DNA from: Streptomyces griseicoloratus
GTDB taxonomy: Bacteria > Actinomycetota > Actinomycetes > Streptomycetales > Streptomycetaceae
Assembly (NCBI RefSeq): GCF_014534645.1
Contig: NZ_JACVQF010000225.1
Span: 1 to 64,000 of the forward strand
Direction: 5' to 3'
Length of the DNA stretch: 64,000 bases
A model generated the notes under the pieces. That model did no database searches. It was not told the origin of the DNA and saw only the letters and a program-made list of their open reading frames with translations. A program made the position numbers and the translations under genes. This document shows, piece after piece, positions 31,632-41,292 of this stretch; within the stretch, counting starts at the first letter, position 1; every line of letters begins with the position of its first letter.

Positions 31632-32483
31632 ATGTCCCACACCGCTCACATACGCAGCCACCGGAAGCCCCGCCGCAGCGCGTCCACTCTCGCGATGCGG
31701 GCCGGAGTTGCCGGTGGCGTCCTCAGCACCCTGGCAGTCGCCGGGGCGTCCGGCTCGGCGAACGCGGCCGAGCCGGTGACGCAGACCCTCGAACTGCCCA
31801 CCCTGACGGCCGACCTGGCCGCCCAGGTCGCCCAGTCCGCGGACGCCACGCAGCAGGCCGCCGCGAACTACGAGCTGCGGGCCGAGCGTGACGCAGCCGC
31901 CGCCCAGGCGGCCAAGGAGGCCAAGGCGGACCTCGCCGAGGCCAAGAAGAAGGCCGCCGAGGCCAAGAAGAAGGCCGAGGAGGCCGCCCGCAAGGAGGCC
32001 GCCGAGCGCGCCTCCCGCACCTCCGAGCGCGCCACCCTCAGCGCGTCCGTGGACACCGGCACCTCCGTCGGCACGGGCAGCGGCACGAGCGCCGGCTCCA
32101 GCACCAGCACCAACACGTCCACGCCCTCCGGTTCGGCCGCCGCCGTCGTCGCCTTCGTCCAGGCGCAGGTCGGCGACGCCTACGTCTCCGGCGGCACCGG
32201 CCCCAACTCCTGGGACTGCTCCGGCCTCGTGCAGGCCGCGTTCAAGCAGGTCGGCGTCGACCTGCCGCGCGTCTCCCAGGCCCAGTCGACCGCCGGCACC
32301 CAGGTGTCGCTGAGCAACCTCCAGCCGGGCGACATCCTCTACTGGGGCGGCGCGGGCAGCGCCTACCACGTCGGCGTGTACGTCGGCGACGGCATGTTCG
32401 TCGGCGCGCAGAACCCGTCCACCGGCGTCATCAAGGCGTCGCTGTCGTACGACCCGCCGAGCGGCGCGGTGCGCGTGCTGTAG
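31632..32483 (+). CDS. secreted NlpC/P60 peptidoglycan endopeptidase
   Basis: 283 aa. A signal peptide (basic RSHRKPRRS, hydrophobic core, cleavage near SANA-AE) is followed by a coiled-coil region with Ala/Lys/Glu heptads (about residues 75-125), a Ser/Thr/Gly linker (130-160), and a C-terminal NlpC/P60 domain with catalytic Cys in WDCSGLV and His in AYHVGVYVG. Expected to cleave stem peptides of the wall. ATG at 31632 chosen for its signal peptide although the ribosome site is poor; ATG at 31602 is the alternative. GGAGGAG and a 10-base palindrome (31606-31615) lie between the two. Confidence 0.88.
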   Translation: MSHTAHIRSHRKPRRSASTLAMRAGVAGGVLSTLAVAGASGSANAAEPVTQTLELPTLTADLAAQVAQSADATQQAAANYELRAERDAAAAQAAKEAKADLAEAKKKAAEAKKKAEEAARKEAAERASRTSERATLSASVDTGTSVGTGSGTSAGSSTSTNTSTPSGSAAAVVAFVQAQVGDAYVSGGTGPNSWDCSGLVQAAFKQVGVDLPRVSQAQSTAGTQVSLSNLQPGDILYWGGAGSAYHVGVYVGDGMFVGAQNPSTGVIKASLSYDPPSGAVRVL

Positions 32484-32506
32484 GGCTCACACCGGGCACC
32501 ACCGTA

Positions 32507-32543
32507 CGAAGGGCCGCAGCCGCTCCGGGGCTGCGGCCCTTCG
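32507..32543 (+). terminator. hairpin after NlpC/P60 gene
   Basis: Perfect 15-bp inverted repeat (32507-32521 and 32529-32543) around a 7-base loop, 23 bases past the stop. Confidence 0.85.
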
Positions 32544-32570
32544 CAATCCCGCCGCCCTCAGGGATCCGGA

Positions 32571-32677
32571 GCCCTCGGCATCTCGCGGCCCTCAGGCATC
32601 TCGCGGCCCTCAGGCATCTCGCGTCCCTCAGGCATGTCATGGCCCTCAGGCGTCTCGTGACCCTCAGGCATCTCGCC
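32571..32677. repeat. six-copy 18-bp tandem repeat upstream of def
   Basis: Units of pattern GCCCTCAGGCATCTCGCG at 32571-32587 (one base short), 32588-32605, 32606-32623, 32624-32641, 32642-32659 and 32660-32677. Two units are identical and the others differ by 1-4 bases. The array lies between the NlpC/P60 terminator and the peptide deformylase gene, ending 77 bases before its start. No coding role is apparent. Confidence 0.85.
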
Positions 32678-32754
32678 CCCGTTCGGCGCTCCTGGCATGC
32701 TCGGCGCGGGCCGGTTCTCCACCGGCCCGTCCACGAGCCGAAGGAGAGAACATC

Positions 32755-33384
32755 ATGCCGAGCGTGTTCGTACAGGGGCGGCCCGTCGCCTCCTACCCCC
32801 CGCTCGCGCCGGAAGCCCTGCGCGGGTCGGTCCGGCGTGTCACCGAGGTCGGCGAAGAGGTGCTGCACAAGCCCTGCCGCGACGTCACCGAGTTCGGACC
32901 CGACCTCGCGGCGCTCATCGACGACATGTTCCGGACGATGTACGTCGCCGAGGGAGCCGGCCTGGCTGCCAATCAGGTCGGCGTCGGTCTGCGCCTGTTC
33001 GTGTACGACTGCCCCGACGACGACGGTGTCCGGCATGTCGGGCACATCGTGAACCCGGTGCTGGAACCGCTCGACCCGGCCGGGCGGCGGCTGCTGGACG
33101 AGGGCGAGGGATGCCTGTCGGTGCCGGGCGCCGTCATGGACGTACCGCGGCCCGACCGGGCCGTCGTACGCGGCCTCGACAAGGACGGCAACCCGCTCCT
33201 CGTCGAGGGCACCGGCTACTTCGCACGCTGCCTCGCCCACGAGACCGACCACGTGAACGGCCACGTCTACCTGGACCGGCTCTCCAAGCGGGACCGCAGG
33301 GCGGCGCTGCGGCAGTCGGCGGACCGGCGCGAGGAGGTGTTCGCCCGCCGGGCCGCCAACGCCGCCGCTCTCGCCAAGGGCTGA
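32755..33384 (+). CDS. def: peptide deformylase
   Basis: 209 aa metalloenzyme that removes the N-formyl group from new proteins. All three motifs are intact: GAGLAANQ (67-74), EGCLS with metal Cys120, and HETDH (162-166). The N- and C-termini are each about 20 residues longer than E. coli Def. ATG at 32755 follows AAGGAGAG. Not linked to fmt here; streptomycetes commonly have several def genes, so this need not be the only copy. It abuts, tail to tail, the reductase gene. Confidence 0.95.
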   Translation: MPSVFVQGRPVASYPPLAPEALRGSVRRVTEVGEEVLHKPCRDVTEFGPDLAALIDDMFRTMYVAEGAGLAANQVGVGLRLFVYDCPDDDGVRHVGHIVNPVLEPLDPAGRRLLDEGEGCLSVPGAVMDVPRPDRAVVRGLDKDGNPLLVEGTGYFARCLAHETDHVNGHVYLDRLSKRDRRAALRQSADRREEVFARRAANAAALAKG

Positions 33385-34668
33385 TCAGGCCTTTGGGGCC
33401 ACCTTGCTCAGCCCGTTGATGATGCGGTCCATCGCGTCGCCGCCCGTCGGGTCCGTCAGGTTGGCGAGCATCTTCAGGGTGAACTTCATCAGCAGCGGGT
33501 GGGTGAGTCCGCGCTGGGTCGCGATCTGCATGACCTTCGGGTTGCCGATGAGCTTCACGAAGGCGCGGCCCAGCGTGTAGTAGCCGCCGTAGGTGTCCTT
33601 CAGGACGCGCGGGTAGCGCTGGAGGGCCGTCTCGCGCTGGGCCGGCGTCGCCCGCGCGTGCGCCTGGACGATGACGTCGGCGGCGATCTGCCCGGACTCC
33701 ATGGCGTAGGCGATGCCCTCGCCGTTGAAGGGGTTCACCAGGCCGCCGGCGTCGCCGACCAGCAGCAGCCCGCGCGTGTAGTGGGGCTGGCGGTTGAAGG
33801 CCATGGGGAGGGCGGCGCCGCGGATCGGGCCGGTCATGTTGTCCGGGGTGTAGCCCCAGTCCTCCGGCATGGACGCGCACCAGGCCTTCAGGACCTCGCG
33901 CCAGTCCAGTTCCTTGAAGGAGGCGGAGGTGTTCAGCACACCGAGGCCGACGTTGCTGGTCCCGTCGCCCATGCCGAAGATCCAGCCGTAGCCCGGCAGG
34001 AGGCGGTCCTGGAGGCCGCGGCGGTCCCACAGCTCCAGCCAGGACTCCAGGTAGTCGTCGTCGTGGCGCGGGCTGGTGAAGTAGGTGCGGACCGCGACGC
34101 CCATCGGGCGGTCCTCGCGGCGGTGCAGGCCCATCGCCAGCGACAGGCGCGTGGAGTTGCCGTCCGCGGCGACGACGAGCGGCGCGTGGAAGGTGACCTC
34201 GCGCTTGTCCTCACCGAGCTTGGCGTGCACGCCGGTGATGCGGCCGGTGCGGTCGTCCACGATGGGGGCGCCGACGTTGCAGCGCTCGTGCAGGCGGGCG
34301 CCCGCCTTCTGGGCCTGCCGGGCCAGCTGCTCGTCGAAGTCGTCGCGCTTGCGGACGAGTCCGTAGTCGGGGAAGGAGGCGAGATCCGGCCAGTCCAGCT
34401 GGAGCCGCACACCGCCGCCGATGATCCTCAGGCCCTTGTTGCGCAGCCAGCCGGCCTCCTCGGAGATGTCGATGCCCATCGCCACGAGCTGCTTGGTCGC
34501 GCGCGGGGTGAGCCCGTCGCCGCAGACCTTCTCGCGCGGGAACGCGGTCTTCTCCAGCAGGAGGACGTCGAGTCCCGCCTTGGCCAGGTAGTACGCCGTG
34601 GTGGAGCCGGCTGGCCCCGCGCCCACGACGATCACATCGGCGGTGTTGTCGGAGAGGGGCTCGGTCAC
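33385..34668 (-). CDS. menJ: geranylgeranyl-reductase-family flavoprotein, probable menaquinone reductase
   Basis: 427 aa FAD enzyme: N-terminal GAGPAGS dinucleotide fold, the family PREKVCGDGLTPRA block (about residues 44-57), and GDAGGLVNPFNGEGI for FAD. The family saturates isoprenoid double bonds; in mycobacteria MenJ reduces the menaquinone side chain. Streptomyces menaquinones are partly hydrogenated, and menG, mqnC and nuo lie nearby, so this role is likely but not proven; geranylgeranyl reduction is the alternative. GTG start at 34668. Confidence 0.8.
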   Translation of the reverse strand: MTEPLSDNTADVIVVGAGPAGSTTAYYLAKAGLDVLLLEKTAFPREKVCGDGLTPRATKQLVAMGIDISEEAGWLRNKGLRIIGGGVRLQLDWPDLASFPDYGLVRKRDDFDEQLARQAQKAGARLHERCNVGAPIVDDRTGRITGVHAKLGEDKREVTFHAPLVVAADGNSTRLSLAMGLHRREDRPMGVAVRTYFTSPRHDDDYLESWLELWDRRGLQDRLLPGYGWIFGMGDGTSNVGLGVLNTSASFKELDWREVLKAWCASMPEDWGYTPDNMTGPIRGAALPMAFNRQPHYTRGLLLVGDAGGLVNPFNGEGIAYAMESGQIAADVIVQAHARATPAQRETALQRYPRVLKDTYGGYYTLGRAFVKLIGNPKVMQIATQRGLTHPLLMKFTLKMLANLTDPTGGDAMDRIINGLSKVAPKA

Positions 34669-34766
34669 GGCGGGATCTCCCCAAGTTCGAAATCTGCGTG
34701 CCGACGGGCACTGGACATGGGCAGTCTATTCAGCGTCACCGATCACCGGCTGAAGGGCTGTCCCCC

Positions 34767-35270
34767 GTGAACCGAGCTCTCCCCGCCGTACGGCTGCGCG
34801 TCCCCACGGACGAGGACGCGGTCGCCTGGCACCGGATCTTCGACGACCCGGACGTCATGGAGTTCCACGGCGGGAGGTCCGCCGAGCTGTCCGTCTACGA
34901 GGAGCTCACCGCCCGCCAGCGCCGGCACGACGCCGAGCACGGCTTCTGCCTGTGGACCATGCTGGACGAGTCCGACCGGGTCATCGGCTTCACGGGCGCC
35001 CAGCCGTGGCCGCAGGACTGGGGCCCCAAGGGCGAGATCGAGATCGGCTGGCGGCTGGGCAGGGACCACTGGGGCAAGGGGTACGTCACCGCGGCGGCCC
35101 GGCAGACGCTGGACCGGGTCCGCGCGGCCGGGGTGGCGGAGGTGGTGGCGATGGTCAACGCCCGCAACACACGGTCCATCGCGGTCACCGAGCGCCTCGG
35201 CATGCGGCTCGCAGAGGTCTTCACGACGCCGTCGCAGCAGCAGGGCCACTGCTACCGGCTCCAGTTGTGA
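34767..35270 (+). CDS. GNAT-family N-acetyltransferase (RimJ/RimL type)
   Basis: 167 aa. The acetyl-CoA loop region LGRDHWGKGYVTAAARQTL and the following NARNTRSIAVTERLGM strand are typical of the RimJ/RimL branch. GTG at 34767 follows GAAGGG; the longer frame from 34698 lacks similarity. Divergent from the reductase gene. Substrate unknown. Confidence 0.82.
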   Translation: MNRALPAVRLRVPTDEDAVAWHRIFDDPDVMEFHGGRSAELSVYEELTARQRRHDAEHGFCLWTMLDESDRVIGFTGAQPWPQDWGPKGEIEIGWRLGRDHWGKGYVTAAARQTLDRVRAAGVAEVVAMVNARNTRSIAVTERLGMRLAEVFTTPSQQQGHCYRLQL

Positions 35271-35362
35271 CGCACCGTAATCGAATGTCACGGAACGCCA
35301 CTTGATGCTTCCGGGCGGTGCCCCGCGGAGTTACCCTGCCCGTACCGCTGGGGGTGACGTCC

Positions 35363-35704
35363 GTGCGCCTGACACCCAAGACACCCGATGTGCGCGTGCC
35401 GCGCCTGGTCGGCCTGATGGCCGTGGACGCGCGGGAGGCGGCCCGTTCCCGGGGCCTGTCCCTCACCGCGCCGGACCGGCCCGACTTCCACCTCGCCGTC
35501 GTCGACTACGTCGTACGCCAGTACCCGCAGCCCGGAGCGGAGGTGCCGCGGGAGTCGCCGGTGTACGTGTGGTTCGACTTCGGGGAGGGTGAGGGCGGCG
35601 GAGGCACCCGCGAGCCGCGCGTGCCCGGCCCGCCCCGCGGCGGGCTGCGGCGGGAGCTGGCCGAGCCGCGCGAGCCCTACTGCGCGGTCCTCAGCTCTCC
35701 TTGA
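35363..35704 (+). CDS. small PASTA-domain protein
   Basis: About 113 aa with a single PASTA-like domain ([21 protein letters not shown] to YVWFD, residues about 12-75), the fold that binds peptidoglycan fragments or beta-lactams in receptor kinases. No signal peptide or membrane segment is visible, so a cytoplasmic location is implied. GTG at 35363 follows GGGGG at good spacing; GTG at 35318 or 35354 are alternatives. The end overlaps convergent menG by 14 bases. Confidence 0.65.
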   Translation: MRLTPKTPDVRVPRLVGLMAVDAREAARSRGLSLTAPDRPDFHLAVVDYVVRQYPQPGAEVPRESPVYVWFDFGEGEGGGGTREPRVPGPPRGGLRRELAEPREPYCAVLSSP

Positions 35705-36386
35705 AACCCCGGTGCAGCGCCACCACGCCGCCCGTCAGGTTCCGCCACGCCACCTTCGACCAGCCGGCCCCGCGCAGCCGTTCGGCCAGGGCGGGCTGGT
35801 CGGGCCAGGCGCGGATGGACTCGGCGAGGTAGACGTAGGCGTCGGGGTTGGACGACACCGCGCGGGCCACCGGCGGCAGCGCGCGCATCAGGTACTCGGT
35901 GTAGACGGTGCGGAACGGCGTCCAGGTCGGGTGCGAGAACTCGCAGATCACGACCCGGCCACCGGGCTTGGTCACCCGGTACATCTCCCGCAGCGCCGCG
36001 TCGGTGTCCTGCACGTTGCGCAGCCCGAAGGAGATGGTGACCGCGTCGAAGACGTCGTCCCGGAACGGCAGCCGCGTCGCGTCGCCCGCCGTGAGCGGCA
36101 GCCAGGCGTGCCGCTGCTTGCCCACCCGGAGCATGCCGAGGGAGAAGTCGCAGGGGACGACGTACGCGCCGGTCCGGGCGAAGGGGAGGGAGGACGTCGC
36201 CGTGCCGGCGGCCAGGTCGAGGACCTTCTGCGCGGGGCGGGCGTCGACGGCTCTGGCGACCTCCTTGCGCCACACCCGGTCCTGGCCGAGCGAGAGCACG
36301 TCGTTCGTCAGGTCGTACCGTTCCGCGACGTGGTCGAACATCGAGGCGACTTCGTTCGGCTGCTTGTTCAGGGAAGCGCGGGTCAC
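35691..36386 (-). CDS. menG: demethylmenaquinone methyltransferase
   Basis: 231 aa, SAM-dependent, catalyses the last step of menaquinone synthesis. MenG/UbiE signatures: [30 protein letters not shown] (SAM loop), [12 protein letters not shown], and [15 protein letters not shown] at 36386. Followed after 23 bases upstream by the end of an acyltransferase gene, so it may be the last gene of that transcript or have its own promoter. UbiE-type dual function is excluded since streptomycetes use menaquinone. Confidence 0.95.
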   Translation of the reverse strand: MTRASLNKQPNEVASMFDHVAERYDLTNDVLSLGQDRVWRKEVARAVDARPAQKVLDLAAGTATSSLPFARTGAYVVPCDFSLGMLRVGKQRHAWLPLTAGDATRLPFRDDVFDAVTISFGLRNVQDTDAALREMYRVTKPGGRVVICEFSHPTWTPFRTVYTEYLMRALPPVARAVSSNPDAYVYLAESIRAWPDQPALAERLRGAGWSKVAWRNLTGGVVALHRGFKES

Positions 36387-36409
36387 GGGCCCATTGTTGC
36401 AGCCCGGGA

Positions 36410-37492
36410 TCAGGGCAGCAGGCGCGGCCTCCGCCGCGCGGCGACGTCCTCCACCCAGCCCGCCAGCAGCACGAACACCACGATCAGAACCCAGCCGACG
36501 CCGAACAGGAACCACTGGCTGCCCAGCGGCAGGTACGCCTCGAACGCGGGCACCCGCCAGCACAGGTCGATCAGCGGCACGGCCAGGACCAGCGCGATCT
36601 CGTGCCACAGGTAGATCGTCACCGCCCGCGCGTTGAAGACGGTCACCAGCCGGTCCAGGCGCGGGAACCGGGCCGGGCCGGCGCAGCCGGTGCCGAGCCG
36701 GGCCTTGGCGTGCATCAGCAGTGTCACGGCGCCCGCCGACCACAGCGCCTGCGCGAACGGGTTCTCGTCGAGGTCGTACGTGCCGTACGCGGCCCGGTCC
36801 GCGAAGGCGTACCAGCCGCCGCACGCGAGCGCCGCGACGCACAGCGGGACGACGGCACCGGGCCTGAGCCGCCGCAGCACCCCCTCGTGGTGCGCGAAGC
36901 CGAGGATCCAGCAGAACAGGTACGTCGCCAGGTCCGTGAGCGCGCTCCCGAGGCGGTCCTCCGGCGGCTGCCAGGCGAACCGGAGGACCAGGGCCGGGGC
37001 GAGGGACAGCAGCAGCACCGGGACCGGGGCGAGCCGGAACAGGCGCAGCAGCAGCGGGGAGAGCAGGACGAACCACACGTACGTCCGCAGGTACCAGAGG
37101 ATCTCCCAGACCTGCTCGGCCCAGGCGTCGCCCGGCGGGTCGCCGAGCGGCACCACCCAGTACACGATCCGCCACCCCGGCATCCAGCCGTGCACCAGCA
37201 TCGCGGCCACCACGAACAGTCCCCAGAACCAGTACGGCGGCAGGAGGCGGCGCAGCCGGCTCCGGATCACCGTGGGCGCGGGACGCCGCAGCGACCCGGC
37301 CATCAGGGTGCCGGCCAGGCCGAACATGATCCCCATGGAGGGCAGGACCAGTCCGGCCCAGGGCCAGCCGAAGGCGTGGTACGCCACGACCCGGACGAGG
37401 GCGAGGGCCCGGAGGGCGTCGAAGTAGCGGTCCCGGCCGCCGGCCGCGGGGAGCCCGGCCGCCGGGCCGGCCCCCTTGCGGTGCGCACCCAT
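36410..37492 (-). CDS. membrane acyltransferase, family 3
   Basis: 360 aa, about ten hydrophobic segments. The first helix carries the family's catalytic His ([10 protein letters not shown]). AT3 enzymes O-acylate (acetyl or succinyl) surface sugars; IcaC of poly-N-acetylglucosamine systems is a relative. The ATG at 37492 shares one base with the stop of the deacetylase/GT2 fusion (TGATG), so it is coupled to the polysaccharide synthase and probably decorates or helps export its product. Confidence 0.85.
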   Translation of the reverse strand: MGAHRKGAGPAAGLPAAGGRDRYFDALRALALVRVVAYHAFGWPWAGLVLPSMGIMFGLAGTLMAGSLRRPAPTVIRSRLRRLLPPYWFWGLFVVAAMLVHGWMPGWRIVYWVVPLGDPPGDAWAEQVWEILWYLRTYVWFVLLSPLLLRLFRLAPVPVLLLSLAPALVLRFAWQPPEDRLGSALTDLATYLFCWILGFAHHEGVLRRLRPGAVVPLCVAALACGGWYAFADRAAYGTYDLDENPFAQALWSAGAVTLLMHAKARLGTGCAGPARFPRLDRLVTVFNARAVTIYLWHEIALVLAVPLIDLCWRVPAFEAYLPLGSQWFLFGVGWVLIVVFVLLAGWVEDVAARRRPRLLP

Positions 37493-39714
37493 CACCCGGT
37501 CCCCGCCGGCGTGCCCACCTCGCCCGTCCGCTTCAGCTTCTGCCAGCGCAGCCGGCCGCCGGTGAGGGCGGTGACGCAGGAGTGGATGAGGACGAGGTAC
37601 ATCATCTGCCGGTACGCCAGCTGCTGGAGCGGCATCATCAGCAGGTACCGGTACTTCTCGCGGTCGAGGCGGAAGGCGTAGGCCGCGCACAGGAGCTGGA
37701 CGCCGAGCACCGCCAGCCAGGCGAGCAGTGCCGCACGGAAGTCGATGAAGATCATCGAGTAGGCGGTGAAGACGTCGATGAGCGGGGCGAAGAGCGGCGT
37801 GACCACCTGGAAGAGCACCACCAGGGGCATGCCGACCCGCCCGAAGCGGCCGGAGGGCCCCCGGTCCGTGAGGGACCCGCGGTGCTTCCACAGCGCCTGC
37901 ATGGTGCCGTACGACCAGCGGTAGCGCTGGGACCAGAGCTGTTTCAGCGAACCCGGCGCCTCCGTCCAGGCCCGTGCGTGCTCCTGGTAGACCACCCGCC
38001 GGCCGGCGCGGTGCAGGGCGATGGTGATGTCGGTGTCCTCGGCGAGCGTGTCGTCGCTCATGCCGCCGACCTGGAGGACGGCCTCGCGGCGGAAGGCGCC
38101 GATCGCGCCGGGGATGGTCGGCATGCAGCGCAGCAGGTCGTACATGCGCCGGTCGAGGTTGAAGCCCATCACGTACTCGATGTGCTGCCAGGCGCCGATG
38201 AGCGTGCGCCGGTTGCCGACCTTGGCGTTGCCCGCGACCGCGCCGACGTCCGGGTCGGCGAAGGGCTGGACGAGCTGCCGTACGGTGTCGGGCTCGAAGA
38301 CGGTGTCGCCGTCCATCATCACGACGATGTCGTACCGGGCGTTGCGCACCCCGTTGTTGAGGGCGGCCGGCTTGCCCGCGTTGGCCTGCCGCAGGACGCG
38401 GACGTTGGGCAGGCCGAGGGACTCGGCGATCTCCGCGGTGCCGTCCGTGGAGCCGTCGTCCACGACGATGATCTCGATCGGGTGGGTGCTGCGCGCCAGC
38501 GACCGGAGGGTGTTGGCCATGCACTCCTTCTCGTTGTACGCCGGGACGATCACGCTCACCGGCCCGGTGACGGGTGGTCCCCAGGTGAACCGGCGTCTGT
38601 TGCGCTGCCGGTGGTGGCGGCGGGCGAGGACCAGCATCATCCCGAACCGGCCCATGACGGCCACGCCCACGACCACGAGCCCGGCCGACAGCGCGGGCAC
38701 CGTCCACTCGGCGACGGCGACGGCCGCGACGAGGGCCTTGCCCTCGTAGAGGGTGGTGCCGGTGGCCTTGTGGTGGGCGGCCTGGAGGGCGTCCGCGGTG
38801 CCGGCCCGGCCGGCGTCGGGACCGCCGGCGGGCTGCTGCGCGGCCATGACGCCGCTGATGGTGGTGAAGGTGTAGCCCGCCGCCTTCATCTTCTCGATGT
38901 ACTTCGGCAGCGCCTCGATGGTCTGCGAACGCTCGCCGCCGGCGTCGTGGAAGAGGACCGAGGCACCCTCGCCGTCCTCGGGCGTGGCCCACTCGACGAT
39001 CTTCGACACCCCGGGCCGCTTCCAGTCGTCGCTGTCGGTGTCGATGAAGACGCTGGTGTAGCCGTCCTGGCCGAGCTTCTCGTAGACGGGCCAGCTGTAG
39101 TTGTCGATGGCGTCCGTCTGGGAGGAGTACGGCGCCCGGAACAGCGTGGTGGTGATGCCGGCCGCGCCGGCGAGGGCGAGCTGGGTCTGCTCGATCTCGC
39201 GCGTGACGCGGGATTCGCTCTGGTAGGAGAGGTCGACGTGGGTGAAGGTGTGGACGCCCACCTCGTTGCCCTGCTCGACCATGTCCTGCACGATGTCCGG
39301 GTAGCGCGCGACCATCGATCCGACCAGGAAGAACGTGCCGGGCACGTCGTACTTCTCCAGGATCTCCAGGACCTTCGGCGTCCAGGTGGCGTCCGGGCCG
39401 TCGTCGAAGGTCAGCGCGATCGTCTTGTCCGGCACGGAGACGGTCGTGGCCTGTCCGCCGCGGAAGGTGAGGATCGGCCCGCCGTCGAGGATGTCGTCGG
39501 GTACGTCACTGGCACTGGCCCCGGTGCGGACGCGCTGGTCCCCTCCGACCTCCGCGCGCAGATAGCCGTCGAGGAGCATCACGCAGGTCAGCGCGAGCAG
39601 CAGGAGCAGGGCGAGGAGGACCCGCGGGCGCTGCAGCGCGGCGGCCCGTCCGGCGGCCCGCTCGATGCGGGAGGGGGCGCGGCGGCGGCCCCGTGAGGGT
39701 GTGGTCGTGGTCAT
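37492..39714 (-). CDS. bifunctional polysaccharide deacetylase / family 2 glycosyltransferase
   Basis: 740 aa. An N-terminal membrane segment (about residues 32-50) leads to an extracellular NodB deacetylase domain ([21 protein letters not shown]; residues about 95-290), then a membrane helix (about 340-365) and a processive GT2 domain: [19 protein letters not shown] and QRYRW, followed by several C-terminal membrane helices. It resembles MatB and PgaC-type enzymes that make and partly deacetylate beta-1,6-GlcNAc polymers. This suggests a poly-GlcNAc-like matrix or wall polymer, by inference. ATG at 39714, 20 bases after a small membrane gene. Confidence 0.9.
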   Translation of the reverse strand: MTTTTPSRGRRRAPSRIERAAGRAAALQRPRVLLALLLLLALTCVMLLDGYLRAEVGGDQRVRTGASASDVPDDILDGGPILTFRGGQATTVSVPDKTIALTFDDGPDATWTPKVLEILEKYDVPGTFFLVGSMVARYPDIVQDMVEQGNEVGVHTFTHVDLSYQSESRVTREIEQTQLALAGAAGITTTLFRAPYSSQTDAIDNYSWPVYEKLGQDGYTSVFIDTDSDDWKRPGVSKIVEWATPEDGEGASVLFHDAGGERSQTIEALPKYIEKMKAAGYTFTTISGVMAAQQPAGGPDAGRAGTADALQAAHHKATGTTLYEGKALVAAVAVAEWTVPALSAGLVVVGVAVMGRFGMMLVLARRHHRQRNRRRFTWGPPVTGPVSVIVPAYNEKECMANTLRSLARSTHPIEIIVVDDGSTDGTAEIAESLGLPNVRVLRQANAGKPAALNNGVRNARYDIVVMMDGDTVFEPDTVRQLVQPFADPDVGAVAGNAKVGNRRTLIGAWQHIEYVMGFNLDRRMYDLLRCMPTIPGAIGAFRREAVLQVGGMSDDTLAEDTDITIALHRAGRRVVYQEHARAWTEAPGSLKQLWSQRYRWSYGTMQALWKHRGSLTDRGPSGRFGRVGMPLVVLFQVVTPLFAPLIDVFTAYSMIFIDFRAALLAWLAVLGVQLLCAAYAFRLDREKYRYLLMMPLQQLAYRQMMYLVLIHSCVTALTGGRLRWQKLKRTGEVGTPAGTG

Positions 39715-39733
39715 GGAAGCGGCGGCGTCCCGG

Positions 39734-40105
39734 TCAGTCGGTGGCGGCGGAGGCGGTCGGGGCGGGGGTGCGGCCGGGTGCCGCGGTGCCGGTGGGCGGG
39801 GCGCCCGTGGGGGCGACGGCGCCCTGCGGGCCCAGGTCCCCGCCCGGGGCCCGGCCGTCCTGCCCGTCCGCGAAGGGCAGCAGGGAGGACGGGTTGACCG
39901 AGGTGCCGATGCCCATGAAGGCCAGCCCGAGGACGGCCGCGTAGCCGAGGCAGACGGCTCCGAGGAGGAGGCCGAGCCGGCGCAGCAGCCTGGCCCGGCG
40001 CCCGGAGTTGTCCACGAACACGGGCCCCTCGGCGGACCCGTTGCCGCGTTTGCGGCGGCGACCGCGCACGGCGGCGCGGCTCTGAGAGACAGGCTCGGAA
40101 TGCAT
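39734..40105 (-). CDS. small single-pass membrane protein, unknown
   Basis: 123 aa: basic cytoplasmic N-terminus (about 1-44), one membrane helix (LGLLLGAVCLGYAAVLGLAF, about 46-66), then a Pro/Thr/Ala-rich extracytoplasmic tail. No domain recognised. It heads the transcript with the deacetylase/GT2 fusion and acyltransferase and may be an accessory factor. The ATG at 40105 has GGGGA immediately before it, too close for standard spacing, so leaderless or atypical initiation is possible. Confidence 0.68.
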   Translation of the reverse strand: MHSEPVSQSRAAVRGRRRKRGNGSAEGPVFVDNSGRRARLLRRLGLLLGAVCLGYAAVLGLAFMGIGTSVNPSSLLPFADGQDGRAPGGDLGPQGAVAPTGAPPTGTAAPGRTPAPTASAATD

Positions 40106-40286
40106 TCCCCGGACGCTAGGCAGCTTTGCCTGCCGCAACCTCTGGCTTTGCTGTGAGATCCCGGTGAAGGACGGCGCAGCCTGTCCGTGACCTGAGAGTT
40201 GCCGCACACGTGCGCACTTTGCTCAGGAAACGCCCAGCCACGTGTGGGACGTTCACTCGTCCGACGACGAGAACGGAGCGTGTGCG

Positions 40287-41291
40287 ATGAGGGCTTTCCG
40301 GAAACCGGCGGCCGGGCTGGCCCTGCTGTTCACCCTGGCCGCCGCGGGCTGCTCGGGCGGCGGGGGGACCGGCACGACGGACGCGGCACCCGAGCCGCCC
40401 GGGTCCGCCGCGCCGACCACCGCCTACGCCCCCTACGTCAGCGCCACCACGGCCTCGGACAACGACTCCGCGGGCTCCCCGGCGACGTACAACCTGGCCT
40501 TCGTGATCTCCTCCGGCAGCGACTGCGCCCCGCGCTGGAACGGCGTCCAGGACATCGACGACACCGCGGTCGCCGCCCGCGTCGCCGCGCTGAAGGAGTC
40601 CGGCGCCACCGTCCGCGTCTCCTTCGGCGGCGCCTCCGGCACGGAGCTGGCCGCCGCCTGCGACAGCGCCGAGGACCTGGCGGCGGCCTACGGCGAGGCC
40701 CTGGACGCCGCCGGTTCCGCGCAGGCCGACTTCGACGTCGAGGGCGACGAGCTGACCGACGCCGGCTCCGTCGCCCTGCGTTCGGAGGCGATCGCGCTGC
40801 TCCAGCAGGAGCGGAGCGACCTGGAGATCTCCTTCACGCTGCCGGTCATGCCCTCCGGCCTCGACACCGACGGGGTGACGCTGCTGGAGTCCGCCAACGA
40901 CCACGGCGTACGGGTCTCCACGGTCAACCTCATGACGATGAACTACGGCGAGTCCTACGACGGCGACATGGGCGACTACGCCCGCACCTCGGCCGAGGCC
41001 GCCCACACCCAGCTGAAGGAGGTCTTCGGGACGTCGGACGCGGAGGCCTGGCGGGGCATGGCGCTCACCTCGATGCTGGGCGTCAACGACGTCGACGGGG
41101 AGACGTTCACGCTCGCGGACGCGGCCGAGGTCCGGGCCTTCGCCGAGGAGAAGGGCATCGCCTGGGTGTCGGTGTGGGCCACCTTCCGGGACCGGCAGTG
41201 CACGGACGACGCCGGGTCTGACGACGCGGCGACCGACTGCAGCGGGGTGACGCAGCAGGCGGGCGCCTTCGGGGAGGCGTTCGGGGGCTGA
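40287..41291 (+). CDS. GH18-like chitinase-type lipoprotein
   Basis: 334 aa. Signal peptide with a lipobox-like LAAAGC end (Cys about 25), a Ser/Gly/Thr/Pro linker, then a GH18-type barrel: VRVSFGGASG (strand 3) and DFDVEG carrying the catalytic Glu equivalent to DxxDxDxE; MTMNYG (strand 6) follows. Family substrates are chitin or GlcNAc polymers. Divergent, across 181 bp, from the poly-GlcNAc-like synthase module, which makes turnover of that polymer a reasonable guess. ATG at 40287 after CGGAG. Confidence 0.82.
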   Translation: MRAFRKPAAGLALLFTLAAAGCSGGGGTGTTDAAPEPPGSAAPTTAYAPYVSATTASDNDSAGSPATYNLAFVISSGSDCAPRWNGVQDIDDTAVAARVAALKESGATVRVSFGGASGTELAAACDSAEDLAAAYGEALDAAGSAQADFDVEGDELTDAGSVALRSEAIALLQQERSDLEISFTLPVMPSGLDTDGVTLLESANDHGVRVSTVNLMTMNYGESYDGDMGDYARTSAEAAHTQLKEVFGTSDAEAWRGMALTSMLGVNDVDGETFTLADAAEVRAFAEEKGIAWVSVWATFRDRQCTDDAGSDDAATDCSGVTQQAGAFGEAFGG

Positions 41292-41292
41292 G

